6,099 nucleotides of DNA from Phycisphaerae bacterium (GCA_016873355.1 VGXK01000135.1:1-6099), one strand, 5' to 3'. Counted from the first letter of the stretch, positions 1 through 5,862 are shown. Numbers and translations: made by a program. The notes: generated by a model from the letters alone, not told the origin.

Positions 1-616
1 GGTCGCGCGGCGGCATCGACGCGATCGACGCCACGAACTCCTCCCACGGCGCGGGATCGTCGTTCTGGAGCAGCAGCAGCGCCGCAAGCGCCTTGAGCTC
101 GGTCACCTCCGAGTCTCGCACGCCGTCGAGCGCGCTCGGCTGCCACGGCTGCTTCTGGCGCACGAGCGTGGCCACGAGGAACAGCCGATCGTCCGGCTTC
201 AGCCGATCCGGCCAGAGCAGGATCTGGTTGATCTCGGGCGCCTTGAGCAGGTTGCGGCCGATGAGCGTCTTCAGCACCTCGGAGCGGAATCCGTCGACCT
301 CGATCTGCCGCAGGATGAAGGGGTCGACGGTGCCGGCGGGATCGAGCAGACCCAGGCCCACGATCGCGTCCGCCTGCATGACGGGCCGATCCTTGCGCTG
401 CGCGAGGTCCTGGAGCAGCGGCCGGAGCTCCGGATCCCTCAGCTCGATGAGGGCCAGCATCGACGGGTTCCGCGCGCCGCCCGGGGGCAGGCGCGTGGCC
501 TCGCGGAGCGCGCGAACGCTCGCGTCGAAGGGATCCGGGCGCGAATACCGATCCTGCGCGGTGGCCGCGCTGGCGCCGAGCAGCGACAGCACGACGGCGG
601 CGGCTCGAATCATCAT
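1..616 (-). CDS. Exported HEAT-like repeat protein, hypothetical (C-terminus beyond window edge)
   Basis: Translating the minus strand from ATG at 616 gives 205 codons with no stop, so the gene continues past the left edge. The N-terminus (MMIRAAAVVLSLLGASAATAQ) is a typical Sec signal peptide: one Arg, a hydrophobic core and an A-T-A site with cleavage probably after residue 20. The mature part is Leu/Ala-rich and alpha-helical in character. Residues about 53-103 (LALIELRDPELRPLLQDLAQ onward) and later stretches around 115-200 resemble degenerate HEAT-type helical hairpins, which usually mediate protein-protein contacts. No catalytic motif is visible. The start codon overlaps the dnaA stop as ATGA (613-616), so translation is probably coupled to dnaA. 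A second ATG directly follows and could also be used. Export to the periplasm or cell surface is inferred from the signal peptide. The HEAT assignment is tentative and the function is unknown. Confidence 0.75.
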   Translation of the reverse strand, partial: MMIRAAAVVLSLLGASAATAQDRYSRPDPFDASVRALREATRLPPGGARNPSMLALIELRDPELRPLLQDLAQRKDRPVMQADAIVGLGLLDPAGTVDPFILRQIEVDGFRSEVLKTLIGRNLLKAPEINQILLWPDRLKPDDRLFLVATLVRQKQPWQPSALDGVRDSEVTELKALAALLLLQNDDPAPWEEFVASIASMPPRD

Positions 617-2118
617 CTCGCCATCGTACCGTCGGGCGCGCGGAGCAGTCCGTGGCGAAGCTGATCGACGAGCTCGCGCAGCGAGATCGGCCCCCCCGGA
701 AGGTCCGGCACGCTTTCGTCGCGCTCGAGCTGTCGCCGCACGCGGCGATCGGCGCCGAGCGCCGAGGAGTGCCCCTCGCGGCCGAAGAACTGCCGGGCGA
801 TCTCGGGGTAGCTGAGCGTCGTGAGCTCGCGGATGAGGTGCACCGCGAGTCCGCGCGCCAGCACCACGCGCCGATGGCGACTGCCGTCGGTGAGCTGCCC
901 GGGATCGACGCCCGTGCGGCGGCTCACCTGCGCCACGATCTCCTCCGGGCGCAGCGGGCCGTTCGCGCGGAGCGTGCGCTCCTCGCGCAAGGCGCGGGCG
1001 GCAAGGGCCGCGGAGATCGCCGCCTCGGCGGCGCCCTCGACGAGCGCATGCGCCGCGATCCGCGCCATCGCGCCTTCGATCTCGCGCACGCTTCCCACGC
1101 AGGTGCCGGCGATCGCGTCGGCCGCCTCGGGCGTGAGCCGCATGCCGCGCCGCTCGGCGAGCCGCACGGCGATCGCGGTGCGCGTGGCACGGTCCGGCGC
1201 GTCGACGCGAACGACCGCGCCCGCCATGAAGCGGCTCAGGAGCGCCTCGCTCACGCGCCGGATCTGGCGCGGATGCTCGTCGGAGGCGAGCACCACGCGG
1301 CCCACGCGGTCGATCGCGTCGAGCGTGTGCAGGAACTCGTTCTGGGTGGCCACCTTGTTCGCGATGAAGTGCACGTCGTCGATGCAGAGCAGGTCGACGC
1401 GGCGCATGCGGGCGCGGAACGCATCGAGCGTGCCGTTGCGCACGGAACTCACGTACTCGTTCGTGAACTGCTCGCCGGTCGTGTAGCGGATGCGCTCGCG
1501 CGGGAAGCGCTCGCGACGGCGCTGGCAGATGCCCTGGAGCAGATGCGTCTTGCCGAGACCGACGCCTCCGTGCAGGAAGAGATTGTGGATCTCCGGGGGC
1601 GCCGACTCGCCGACGCGGCGCGACGCGTCGAACGCGACGCGGTTGCCGTCGCCGACGACGAAGTCCTCGAGCTTCCGCCACTCGGTCCGACGGGCCGGCG
1701 CGGCATCCATGACCGCGCCGGCATCCGTCGGTGGCCGGGCCGCGGGCGTCGTGCCCGCAGCGTGCGAGAGCCGCGCCCGGACCCGTCGGGCGGCGATGTC
1801 GTCGTCGTACGTTCCCTTGCGATCCGGGAGCGGATCGCCGGAGACGCCGAGACGGACGCTCGCCTGCTCACCGAGGGCCGCTCGGGCGGCGGTCTCGAGT
1901 TCCTGCCGGAAGTTGCGACCGATCCAGTCCGCCACGAACTGCGTCGTGGCCTCGACCCGCACTTCCGACCCGTCCACGCGCATTCGGGCGCCGCCGTCGA
2001 ACCAGAGGCGGTAGCGCTGCGAGCCGAGCGCCGTTCGCAATCGTCCGGCGATCTCGGCGACGGCGCCGTCGTCACTCGCACGCTCCGGATCGGCGCCGCG
2101 GTCGAACTGTCTGGGCAT
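613..2118 (-). CDS. dnaA: Chromosomal replication initiator protein DnaA
   Basis: This 501-residue protein has the DnaA architecture. An N-terminal domain I (about residues 20-85, with a Trp-Phe near 39-40) is followed by a short low-complexity linker. The AAA+ domain III spans about 148-375, and the C-terminal helix-turn-helix domain IV about 385-465. In the AAA+ part I see the box FVVGDGNRVAFDAS (153-166), Walker A GGVGLGKT (184-191), YTTGEQFTNEYVSSVRNG (212-229), Walker B LLCIDDVHF (243-251), the arginine-finger region LLSRF (293-297) and sensor II GSVREIEGA (342-350). Domain IV retains RELTTLSYPEIARQFFGRE (430-448), but the DNA-contact signature reads GREGHSSAL where E. coli has GRDHTTVL. 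Known role: it binds ATP and DnaA boxes and unwinds oriC in the cytoplasm. The ATG at 2118 has GGAG 7 nt upstream. The gene downstream overlaps its stop. dnaN is not adjacent. A DnaA-like paralogue acting as a regulator cannot be excluded, but the complete domain set favours true DnaA. Confidence 0.92.
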   Translation of the reverse strand: MPRQFDRGADPERASDDGAVAEIAGRLRTALGSQRYRLWFDGGARMRVDGSEVRVEATTQFVADWIGRNFRQELETAARAALGEQASVRLGVSGDPLPDRKGTYDDDIAARRVRARLSHAAGTTPAARPPTDAGAVMDAAPARRTEWRKLEDFVVGDGNRVAFDASRRVGESAPPEIHNLFLHGGVGLGKTHLLQGICQRRRERFPRERIRYTTGEQFTNEYVSSVRNGTLDAFRARMRRVDLLCIDDVHFIANKVATQNEFLHTLDAIDRVGRVVLASDEHPRQIRRVSEALLSRFMAGAVVRVDAPDRATRTAIAVRLAERRGMRLTPEAADAIAGTCVGSVREIEGAMARIAAHALVEGAAEAAISAALAARALREERTLRANGPLRPEEIVAQVSRRTGVDPGQLTDGSRHRRVVLARGLAVHLIRELTTLSYPEIARQFFGREGHSSALGADRRVRRQLERDESVPDLPGGPISLRELVDQLRHGLLRAPDGTMAR

Positions 2119-2125
2119 GCGGAAT

Positions 2126-2129
2126 CTCC
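2126..2129 (-). promoter_or_regulatory. Ribosome binding site of dnaA
   Basis: On the minus strand GGAG lies 7 nt before the ATG at 2118. It is the only Shine-Dalgarno-like match at proper spacing near the N-terminus, and it supports this start over the longer leader frame. Confidence 0.6.
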
Positions 2130-2280
2130 AGCGAGCGCGTCACCGCGCCGGCCGTGAATGGTCGTGAGAATCCCCGTCGACGACATTGCCCTCAGTGGCC
2201 GCACCACGCTCGACCAGCCAGGAATCGTCGGTCGTGTCCGCCCTCCCACTCCTTGCGGACAGGACCGGCGACCGGTCGAC

Positions 2281-2298
2281 CCGCTCCTCCTTGAGCGG
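2281..2298 (-). promoter_or_regulatory. Stem-loop in dnaA leader with AAGGAG in the loop
   Basis: CCGCTC and GAGCGG form a perfect 6-bp stem. On the minus strand the 6-nt loop reads AAGGAG, a consensus Shine-Dalgarno sequence, but no ATG, GTG or TTG follows at usable spacing. If the promoter candidate at 2306-2333 is real, the transcript would begin almost exactly at this stem-loop, about 160 nt before the dnaA start. It could protect the 5' end or act as a ribosome standby site. Both roles are inference. Confidence 0.3.
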
Positions 2299-2305
2299 AC
2301 GCGGA

Positions 2306-2333
2306 AGAATAATGCCTCGCGACGCTGCGCCAA
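2306..2333 (-). promoter_or_regulatory. Candidate promoter for dnaA
   Basis: On the minus strand TTGGCG (2333-2328) and TATTCT (2311-2306) are separated by 16 bp, close to sigma70 -35/-10 spacing. Predicted transcription would begin near 2299, giving a leader of about 180 nt before dnaA. This is the best sigma70-like pair I found upstream of dnaA. It has mismatches in both boxes and no experimental support. Confidence 0.4.
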
Positions 2334-2412
2334 GCGACGGCGGCGCGCGCGATCGCGTCGTCGACGTTCGCGCGGCGCGCGAACCTCGGTGAATGCAGGG
2401 CTTAGGCCGCGC

Positions 2413-2454
2413 AAAAAAACTTGATGTGCGGCGCACGCACCGAATGTCCGCACC
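2413..2454 (-). terminator. Weak candidate terminator downstream of the GNAT gene
   Basis: On the minus strand a GTGCGG (2454-2449) can pair with CCGCAC (2430-2425), enclosing an 18-nt loop. A smaller alternative hairpin, GTGCG/CGCAC, lies inside. T7 follows at 2419-2413 after a 5-nt gap (ATCAA G). The stem is short and the site lies more than 50 nt after the stop codon at 2508, so this is only a candidate. Confidence 0.3.
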
Positions 2455-2455
2455 A

Positions 2456-2464
2456 TGTGGATGA
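2456..2464 (-). promoter_or_regulatory. Near-consensus DnaA box
   Basis: The minus strand reads TCATCCACA, one mismatch from the classical DnaA box TTATCCACA. It lies about 340 bp upstream of the dnaA start and about 125 bp upstream of the candidate promoter. DnaA often regulates its own gene through such boxes. No second convincing box was found in this intergenic region, so the match could be chance. Confidence 0.3.
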
Positions 2465-2507
2465 ACGATTGACGAGCGACGCGCCTTGACGTCGCGCGGC
2501 GGCGCCG

Positions 2508-3488
2508 CTAGCCGGCGAACGAGCCGCGCGCGCCGGAGATCGGCGCGACGAACGCCACGCGCCGCGCGGTGCGCCGGAATCCGGACGCACGGTACAGCCG
2601 CTGCGCCGGAGCGTTTTCCTCGTCCACCGCCAGCATGATCGCGCGATCGCCTCGCCGCGCCGCGATCTCGAGCGCGCACTCGAGCAGGGAGCGACCGAGC
2701 CCGCGCCCGCGCGCCGACGGCACGAGACCGAGGTAGACGAGTTCGCTTCCCGCGAGATTCGGCGAGGGATTCAGCAGCACCGCGCCGGCGGCGCGGCCGT
2801 CGAGCCGAAGAATCGTCCAGAGCGACGGGTCGAAGCGGCCGCCGCGGCGATGCCCTTCGAGAATGTCCTCCGGCGTGCGCAACCCCGACAATCCCGGGCA
2901 ATCGAGCGTGTCCTCGTAGGTCGCGTCGAGCAGGGCGGAGAGTTCGGCGCGGGCCTCCGGCGTGTCCGTGAAGGTCTCGGTCGCCGCCTCCGCGGGAAGT
3001 GCGATCGGCTCTCCCGGCGCGTCGCGCACCGCGCGCGGCATCAGACGCTCCATGTAGTTGAGGGTGGCGAGCACGCGCATTCCCGCCGCGGACAGGGCGG
3101 TGGCCTCGAGCCGCTGCCGGGGTTCGAGCAGCGCCTGCACGAGCGCGAGTCGACTGCCGTCGCAATCGGCGAGCACGGCTCGAACCGTCTCGATTCCGGC
3201 ACGCTCCTCGCGAGCGCCGCGCAGCGGACTCAGCGTGAGCATGGCCGTTCGGCCGTGCCCGGGAGAGAGCAGCGCCACCGCCTCCATGCGCTCCTCGTGG
3301 TCGAAGCAGGCCCAGAGGTCGTCGAGCGGGAGCTTCTCCTGCGCCGCAAAGCCGATGAATCGCTCCGCCTGTTCGCGCGTGCGACCGAGCAGCCTCGAGA
3401 GCGCGGCGAGCCGCTCCGGCGCGGTCACGCGACGAACGCGATCGGGCGACGGTGGCCCCGGAGGCGCCGTGTGTGCGAGCAGCGTCAC
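2508..3488 (-). CDS. GNAT-family N-acetyltransferase with a degenerate N-terminal GNAT half
   Basis: This 326-residue protein ends in a clear GNAT domain (about 170-315). Motif A is LVYLGLVPSARGRGLGRSLL (250-269), with the acetyl-CoA pyrophosphate loop R-G-R-G-L-G at 260-265. Motif B is VDEENAPAQRLYRASGFRR (288-306). The N-terminal half (about 20-150) looks like a second, degenerate GNAT fold: a strand RTAMLTLSP (80-88), then LVQALLEPRQRLEATALSAAGM (116-137) and a closing strand near 139-147. It has no intact R-G-x-G loop. Tandem GNAT proteins such as mycothiol synthase share this layout, but there is no specific evidence for that activity. Known chemistry of the family is acetyl transfer from acetyl-CoA to an amine; the substrate here is unknown. 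The GTG at 3488 is the longest reasonable start. No Shine-Dalgarno is visible, so a start slightly further in is possible. It is divergent from the exported protein gene at 3542, with a 53-bp gap. Confidence 0.85.
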   Translation of the reverse strand: MTLLAHTAPPGPPSPDRVRRVTAPERLAALSRLLGRTREQAERFIGFAAQEKLPLDDLWACFDHEERMEAVALLSPGHGRTAMLTLSPLRGAREERAGIETVRAVLADCDGSRLALVQALLEPRQRLEATALSAAGMRVLATLNYMERLMPRAVRDAPGEPIALPAEAATETFTDTPEARAELSALLDATYEDTLDCPGLSGLRTPEDILEGHRRGGRFDPSLWTILRLDGRAAGAVLLNPSPNLAGSELVYLGLVPSARGRGLGRSLLECALEIAARRGDRAIMLAVDEENAPAQRLYRASGFRRTARRVAFVAPISGARGSFAG

Positions 3489-3502
3489 GCTCGGGAAGGG
3501 TA

Positions 3503-3531
3503 TCCGGCCGGGCCGCGGCGGCCGCTACACT
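3503..3531 (+). promoter_or_regulatory. Candidate promoter of the exported protein gene, very short leader
   Basis: TACACT at 3526-3531 matches a sigma70 -10 box and sits in the context GCTACACT, much like GCTATACT of the rpmA promoter. The -35 position (around 3503-3508, TCCGGC) is poor. The -10 ends only 10 nt before the ATG at 3542, and no Shine-Dalgarno is present. If the box is used, the mRNA would be leaderless or nearly so. Confidence 0.35.
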
Positions 3532-3541
3532 GCCCGCTCCG

Positions 3542-4360
3542 ATGCACCGGCACCCGTCTCTGCGGACCCTTCCGGTCCTGGCCCTCGTTTCGAGTTCGCT
3601 CGCACTCGCGGGCTCGTCGCATTCCCGCGGCGATGCGCCCGGAAGTGCGCAGGATTCCCAGTCGGCGCCTTCGGCGGAGCCGACTTCCGCCCCCGCGCCC
3701 GACACGGCGCCGGCTCCCGGGAGCTCGCCGACGCAGGAGCCGAGCGCGCCGTCGAGCGCGGCGCCGGCGACGACTTCGCCGCAGGTTCCCTCGATCGCGC
3801 CTCGGGCGCTCGCGCGGGCGCAGCGACAGTCACGCAAGGCGTGGCAGATGGACGTCACCGCCGGCCCCATGCGGCTGCACGTCGATCCCGACACCGGCAC
3901 GCCCTACTGGTACTTCACCTACAAGGTGGTGAACAACACGGGCGACGATCAGCGCTTCGCGCCGAAACTCGAGCTCGTGGACGACGAGGGTCGCATCACG
4001 GTTTCGGGGCAGGGCGTGCCGAGCCAGATCACTCGAGATCTGCTGCGCCAGATGAACAACCCGCTGCTCGAGGATCAGAACACGATCCTGGGCGACATCC
4101 TCCAGGGCGAAGCGAACGCCAAGGAGGGACTCGTGGTCTTCCAGGTCACCAAGCTCGCCAGCAAGGAGCTCTTCCTCTACGTCTCGAACGTGTCGAACGA
4201 GCGCGAAGGCACGCGCGACGCCAACGGCGATCCCGCGGAACTGCGCCGGCACTTCATGGTGGCGTATCGAGTGCCGGGCGATGCGATGGCGCGGGGCAGC
4301 GATGCGCTCGAGCTCGTGGACGAGGCGAAGGAGCCGAATCCCCGCTGGATCTGGCGGTAA
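3542..4360 (+). CDS. Exported protein with Pro/Ala/Ser-rich linker and C-terminal domain of unknown function
   Basis: ATG at 3542 gives 272 residues. The frame stays open upstream to 3452, but this ATG starts a sensible signal peptide (MHRHPSLRTLPVLALVSSSL followed by ALAGSS), with basic residues, a hydrophobic core and cleavage probably after A-L-A near residue 23. There is no lipobox Cys. Residues about 30-88 form a Pro/Ala/Ser/Thr-rich flexible linker. Residues about 100-272 are a folded domain rich in beta strands: MRLHVDPDTGTPYWYFTYKV (110-129), VNNTGDDQRFAPKLELVDDE (130-149), a middle segment near 160-190 and a C-terminal RHFMVAYRVPGD (236-247) ending in WIWR. The pattern YWYFTYKVVNNTGDDQ looks like a beta-sandwich in which neighbouring aromatic strands support a conserved surface. 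I do not recognise a named family. It probably acts in the periplasm or at the cell surface. It lies directly upstream of the rpmA promoter but probably forms its own transcript. Confidence 0.85.
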   Translation: MHRHPSLRTLPVLALVSSSLALAGSSHSRGDAPGSAQDSQSAPSAEPTSAPAPDTAPAPGSSPTQEPSAPSSAAPATTSPQVPSIAPRALARAQRQSRKAWQMDVTAGPMRLHVDPDTGTPYWYFTYKVVNNTGDDQRFAPKLELVDDEGRITVSGQGVPSQITRDLLRQMNNPLLEDQNTILGDILQGEANAKEGLVVFQVTKLASKELFLYVSNVSNEREGTRDANGDPAELRRHFMVAYRVPGDAMARGSDALELVDEAKEPNPRWIWR

Positions 4361-4378
4361 CGCGAGCCCCACCCTCGA

Positions 4379-4407
4379 TTGAGGCTCTTTCCGGGGTTCG
4401 CTATACT
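4379..4407 (+). promoter_or_regulatory. Strong sigma70-type promoter of rpmA-obg
   Basis: TTGAGG (4379-4384) and TATACT (4402-4407) are separated by exactly 17 bp. This is the best promoter match in the window and is AT-rich against its surroundings. Transcription should begin near 4414, giving a leader of about 63 nt before rpmA. The -35 overlaps small inverted repeats just after the preceding stop codon (GAGCC 4364-4368 with GGCTC 4383-4387; CCTC 4373-4376 with GAGG 4381-4384). These might weakly terminate the upstream gene. Confidence 0.75.
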
Positions 4408-4424
4408 CGCCGCCCCTCCGCGGC

Positions 4425-4445
4425 GGGAGCCGATTCCGGCCTCCC
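4425..4445 (+). promoter_or_regulatory. Hairpin in the rpmA leader
   Basis: GGGAGCCG (4425-4432) pairs with CGG-C-CTCCC (4437-4445), giving an 8-bp stem with one bulged C (4440) and an ATTC loop. It lies between the predicted transcription start (about 4414) and the ribosome site at 4462-4467. A competing stem, CGCCGC/GCGGCG (4408-4425), would be only partly transcribed. A role in regulating ribosomal protein synthesis is possible but is inference. Confidence 0.4.
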
Positions 4446-4461
4446 GAGCGTCGCGGAACCT

Positions 4462-4467
4462 GAGGAG
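4462..4467 (+). promoter_or_regulatory. Ribosome binding site of rpmA
   Basis: GAGGAG lies 9 nt before the GTG at 4477. It fixes this GTG as the start, in agreement with the canonical L27 N-terminus MAHKK. Confidence 0.8.
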
Positions 4468-4476
4468 CAGATCGCC

Positions 4477-4755
4477 GTGGCACACAAGAAGGGACAGGGC
4501 TCGACCCAGAACGGACGCGACTCGAATCCGCAGTTCCGCGGCGTTCGTCTCTACGGCGGCCAGCACGCCAAGCCCGGCGCCATCATCCTCACGCAGTGCG
4601 GGACGAAGTTCCGCCCCGGCTTCATGGTGCGGCAGGGCAAGGACTACACGCTCATGGCCGAGGTGGCGGGCACGGTCCGCTTCCGAGGTCGAAACGTCGA
4701 CGTGATCCCGTCCGATCCGTCGCTGCCGAGGCTCTCGCGCGATCGCGTGAAGTGA
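4477..4755 (+). CDS. rpmA: 50S ribosomal protein L27
   Basis: The 92-residue product starts MAHKKGQGSTQNGRDSNPQF and continues with RGVRLYGGQHAKPGAIILTQ, CGTKFRPG (41-48), GKDYTLMA (54-61) and GTVRFRGR (65-72). These are the L27 signature blocks. L27 belongs to the large ribosomal subunit, and its flexible N-terminus reaches the peptidyl-transferase centre and contacts tRNA. The mature-type N-terminus begins at once, without the cleavable extension seen in Firmicutes. The C-terminal tail (about 77-92, with PSLPRLSRDRVK) differs from E. coli L27. Translation starts at GTG with a good ribosome site. obg follows after 87 bp on the same strand, probably cotranscribed. rplU (L21), the usual gene upstream, is absent here; an unrelated exported protein gene takes that place. 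Confidence 0.97.
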   Translation: MAHKKGQGSTQNGRDSNPQFRGVRLYGGQHAKPGAIILTQCGTKFRPGFMVRQGKDYTLMAEVAGTVRFRGRNVDVIPSDPSLPRLSRDRVK

Positions 4756-4842
4756 GCGCGGGGCGTCGCCGCGAGGCGCGTTCCGGCGCCGCGTCGCGCG
4801 ATCCCGATTCGACCCGGTGATCGTGCCGCGCGGACCCACGCC

Positions 4843-5850
4843 GTGTTCATCGATCGCGCCATCATCAAGGTGAGGTCCGGCAAGGGGGGCGACGGCTGTT
4901 CGCACATGCGCCGCGAGAAGTACGTGCCCAAGGGCGGCCCCGACGGCGGCGACGGCGGTCGCGGCGGCGACGTGATCCTGGTGGGCGACTCGCATCTCGA
5001 CACGCTCGTCGAGTTCCGCTACCGCATGCACTTCTTCGCCAAGGACGGCGAGCGCGGGCAGGGCAAGAGCTGGCACGGGCGCGACGGCGAATCGATCCGC
5101 GTGCCGCTGCCGCTCGGCTCGATCGTGCGGGATCGGGAATCGGGGGAAATGCTCGTCGATCTGACGGAGCCGGGACGGGAGTTCGTCGTGGCGCGCGGCG
5201 GTCGCGGCGGATTCGGCAACGAGCACTTCAAGAGTTCCACGAACCAGGCGCCGCTCGAGACGACCGCGGGCGAGGAGGCGCAGGAGCGCACGCTCGAGAT
5301 CGAGCTCAAGCTCATCGCCGACGTGGGGCTCGTGGGCATGCCCAACGCGGGCAAGAGCACGCTGCTGCGGGCCGTGAGTCGCGCGAACGCGAAGGTCGGC
5401 GACTATCCGTTCACCACGATCTCGCCGCAGCTCGGAATCGCGGAGCTTCCCGGCGATCGGCGGCTCGTGGTGGCGGATCTTCCGGGATTGATCGAGGGCG
5501 CTGCAGAAGGCGCTGGACTCGGCCACGACTTCCTGCGTCACATCGAGCGCACGCGCGCGATCGTGCACCTGGTCGACGCGATGCCGCTCGACGGCGGCGA
5601 TCCGGCGGAGCGGTACTTCGCCATTCGGCGCGAGCTCGAGGCGTTTTCGGCGGATCTCGCCCGCAAGCCCGAAGTGGTGGCGATCAACAAGATCGATCTC
5701 ATTCCGGCGGCGGAGCGCGACGCTCGCGTGCGCGCGCTCGGCGCGGCGATGCGCCTCGCGACGAAGCCGATTGCGATCTCGGGCGCGACGGGGGACGGCG
5801 TGGCGGCGCTGCTGGAAGCCTGCTGGAAGGCGGCGCGGGTCGACGCGTGA
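4843..5850 (+). CDS. obg: Obg-family GTPase (ribosome assembly)
   Basis: This 335-residue protein has an N-terminal glycine-rich Obg fold (about 1-158; SGKGGDG at 12-18, GGPDGGDGGRGGDV at 31-44) followed by a G domain. G1 is GMPNAGKS (165-172), the switch I region is FTTISPQLG (190-198), G3 is DLPG (212-215), G4 is NKID (282-285) and G5 is SGATG (313-317). Known role: it binds GDP/GTP and helps late 50S maturation, with links to ppGpp signalling and chromosome segregation. It stops soon after the G domain, shorter than E. coli ObgE (390 residues) and B. subtilis Obg (428), so no OCT or acidic C-terminal extension is present. The GTG at 4843 matches the canonical start (MF-V/I-D). No clear Shine-Dalgarno precedes it, and other GTG codons just upstream (4817, 4823) are out of frame. 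Cotranscription with rpmA is likely. Confidence 0.96.
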   Translation: MFIDRAIIKVRSGKGGDGCSHMRREKYVPKGGPDGGDGGRGGDVILVGDSHLDTLVEFRYRMHFFAKDGERGQGKSWHGRDGESIRVPLPLGSIVRDRESGEMLVDLTEPGREFVVARGGRGGFGNEHFKSSTNQAPLETTAGEEAQERTLEIELKLIADVGLVGMPNAGKSTLLRAVSRANAKVGDYPFTTISPQLGIAELPGDRRLVVADLPGLIEGAAEGAGLGHDFLRHIERTRAIVHLVDAMPLDGGDPAERYFAIRRELEAFSADLARKPEVVAINKIDLIPAAERDARVRALGAAMRLATKPIAISGATGDGVAALLEACWKAARVDA

Positions 5851-5862
5851 ATCGGCGCGTCG

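Larger units (their letters stand above)
2119..2507. other. 389-bp intergenic region between the GNAT gene and dnaA
   Basis: No credible gene lies here. Going leftwards from the GNAT stop it holds a near-consensus DnaA box (2456-2464), a weak hairpin plus T-run (2413-2454), a promoter candidate (2306-2333), a stem-loop with an SD-like loop (2281-2298) and the dnaA ribosome site. Open frames here, such as plus-strand 2158-2424, encode Arg-rich sequence typical of non-coding GC-rich DNA. The A7 run at 2413-2419 stands out against the GC-rich background. One DnaA box is not enough to call an origin. Confidence 0.6.

Noticed and set aside
652..2157. A 501-codon open frame on the plus strand opposite dnaA
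   Set aside because: It mirrors the dnaA frame, is full of Arg/Ala/Glu/His without domain motifs, and results from high GC codon use in dnaA.
2158..2424. An 88-codon plus-strand frame in the intergenic region
   Set aside because: There is no ribosome site, the composition is strongly Arg-rich with no motif, and it lies antisense to the dnaA leader.
2441..2451. CGAATGTCCGC shared with the reverse strand at 6031-6041
   Set aside because: An 11-nt match between two places is expected by chance in a 6-kb GC-rich window searched on both strands.
2119..2507. Possible oriC upstream of dnaA
   Set aside because: Only one near-match DnaA box and one short A-run are present; no box cluster and no AT-rich unwinding element are seen.
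2140..3900. A 586-codon minus-strand open frame across the GNAT gene and the divergent spacer
   Set aside because: It runs through a true GNAT gene in another frame, crosses its start region and antisense to the exported gene, and is Arg/Ala/Gly-rich low-complexity sequence.
3058..4755. A 565-codon plus-strand frame ending with the L27 sequence
   Set aside because: Only its last 92 codons (from GTG 4477) are L27. The upstream part is GC-driven readthrough that overlaps two real genes in other frames, and the promoter and ribosome site lie just before 4477.
4177..5568. A 463-codon minus-strand frame antisense to rpmA and obg
   Set aside because: It lies opposite two well-conserved genes and shows His/Arg/Ala-rich shadow composition with no domain motif.
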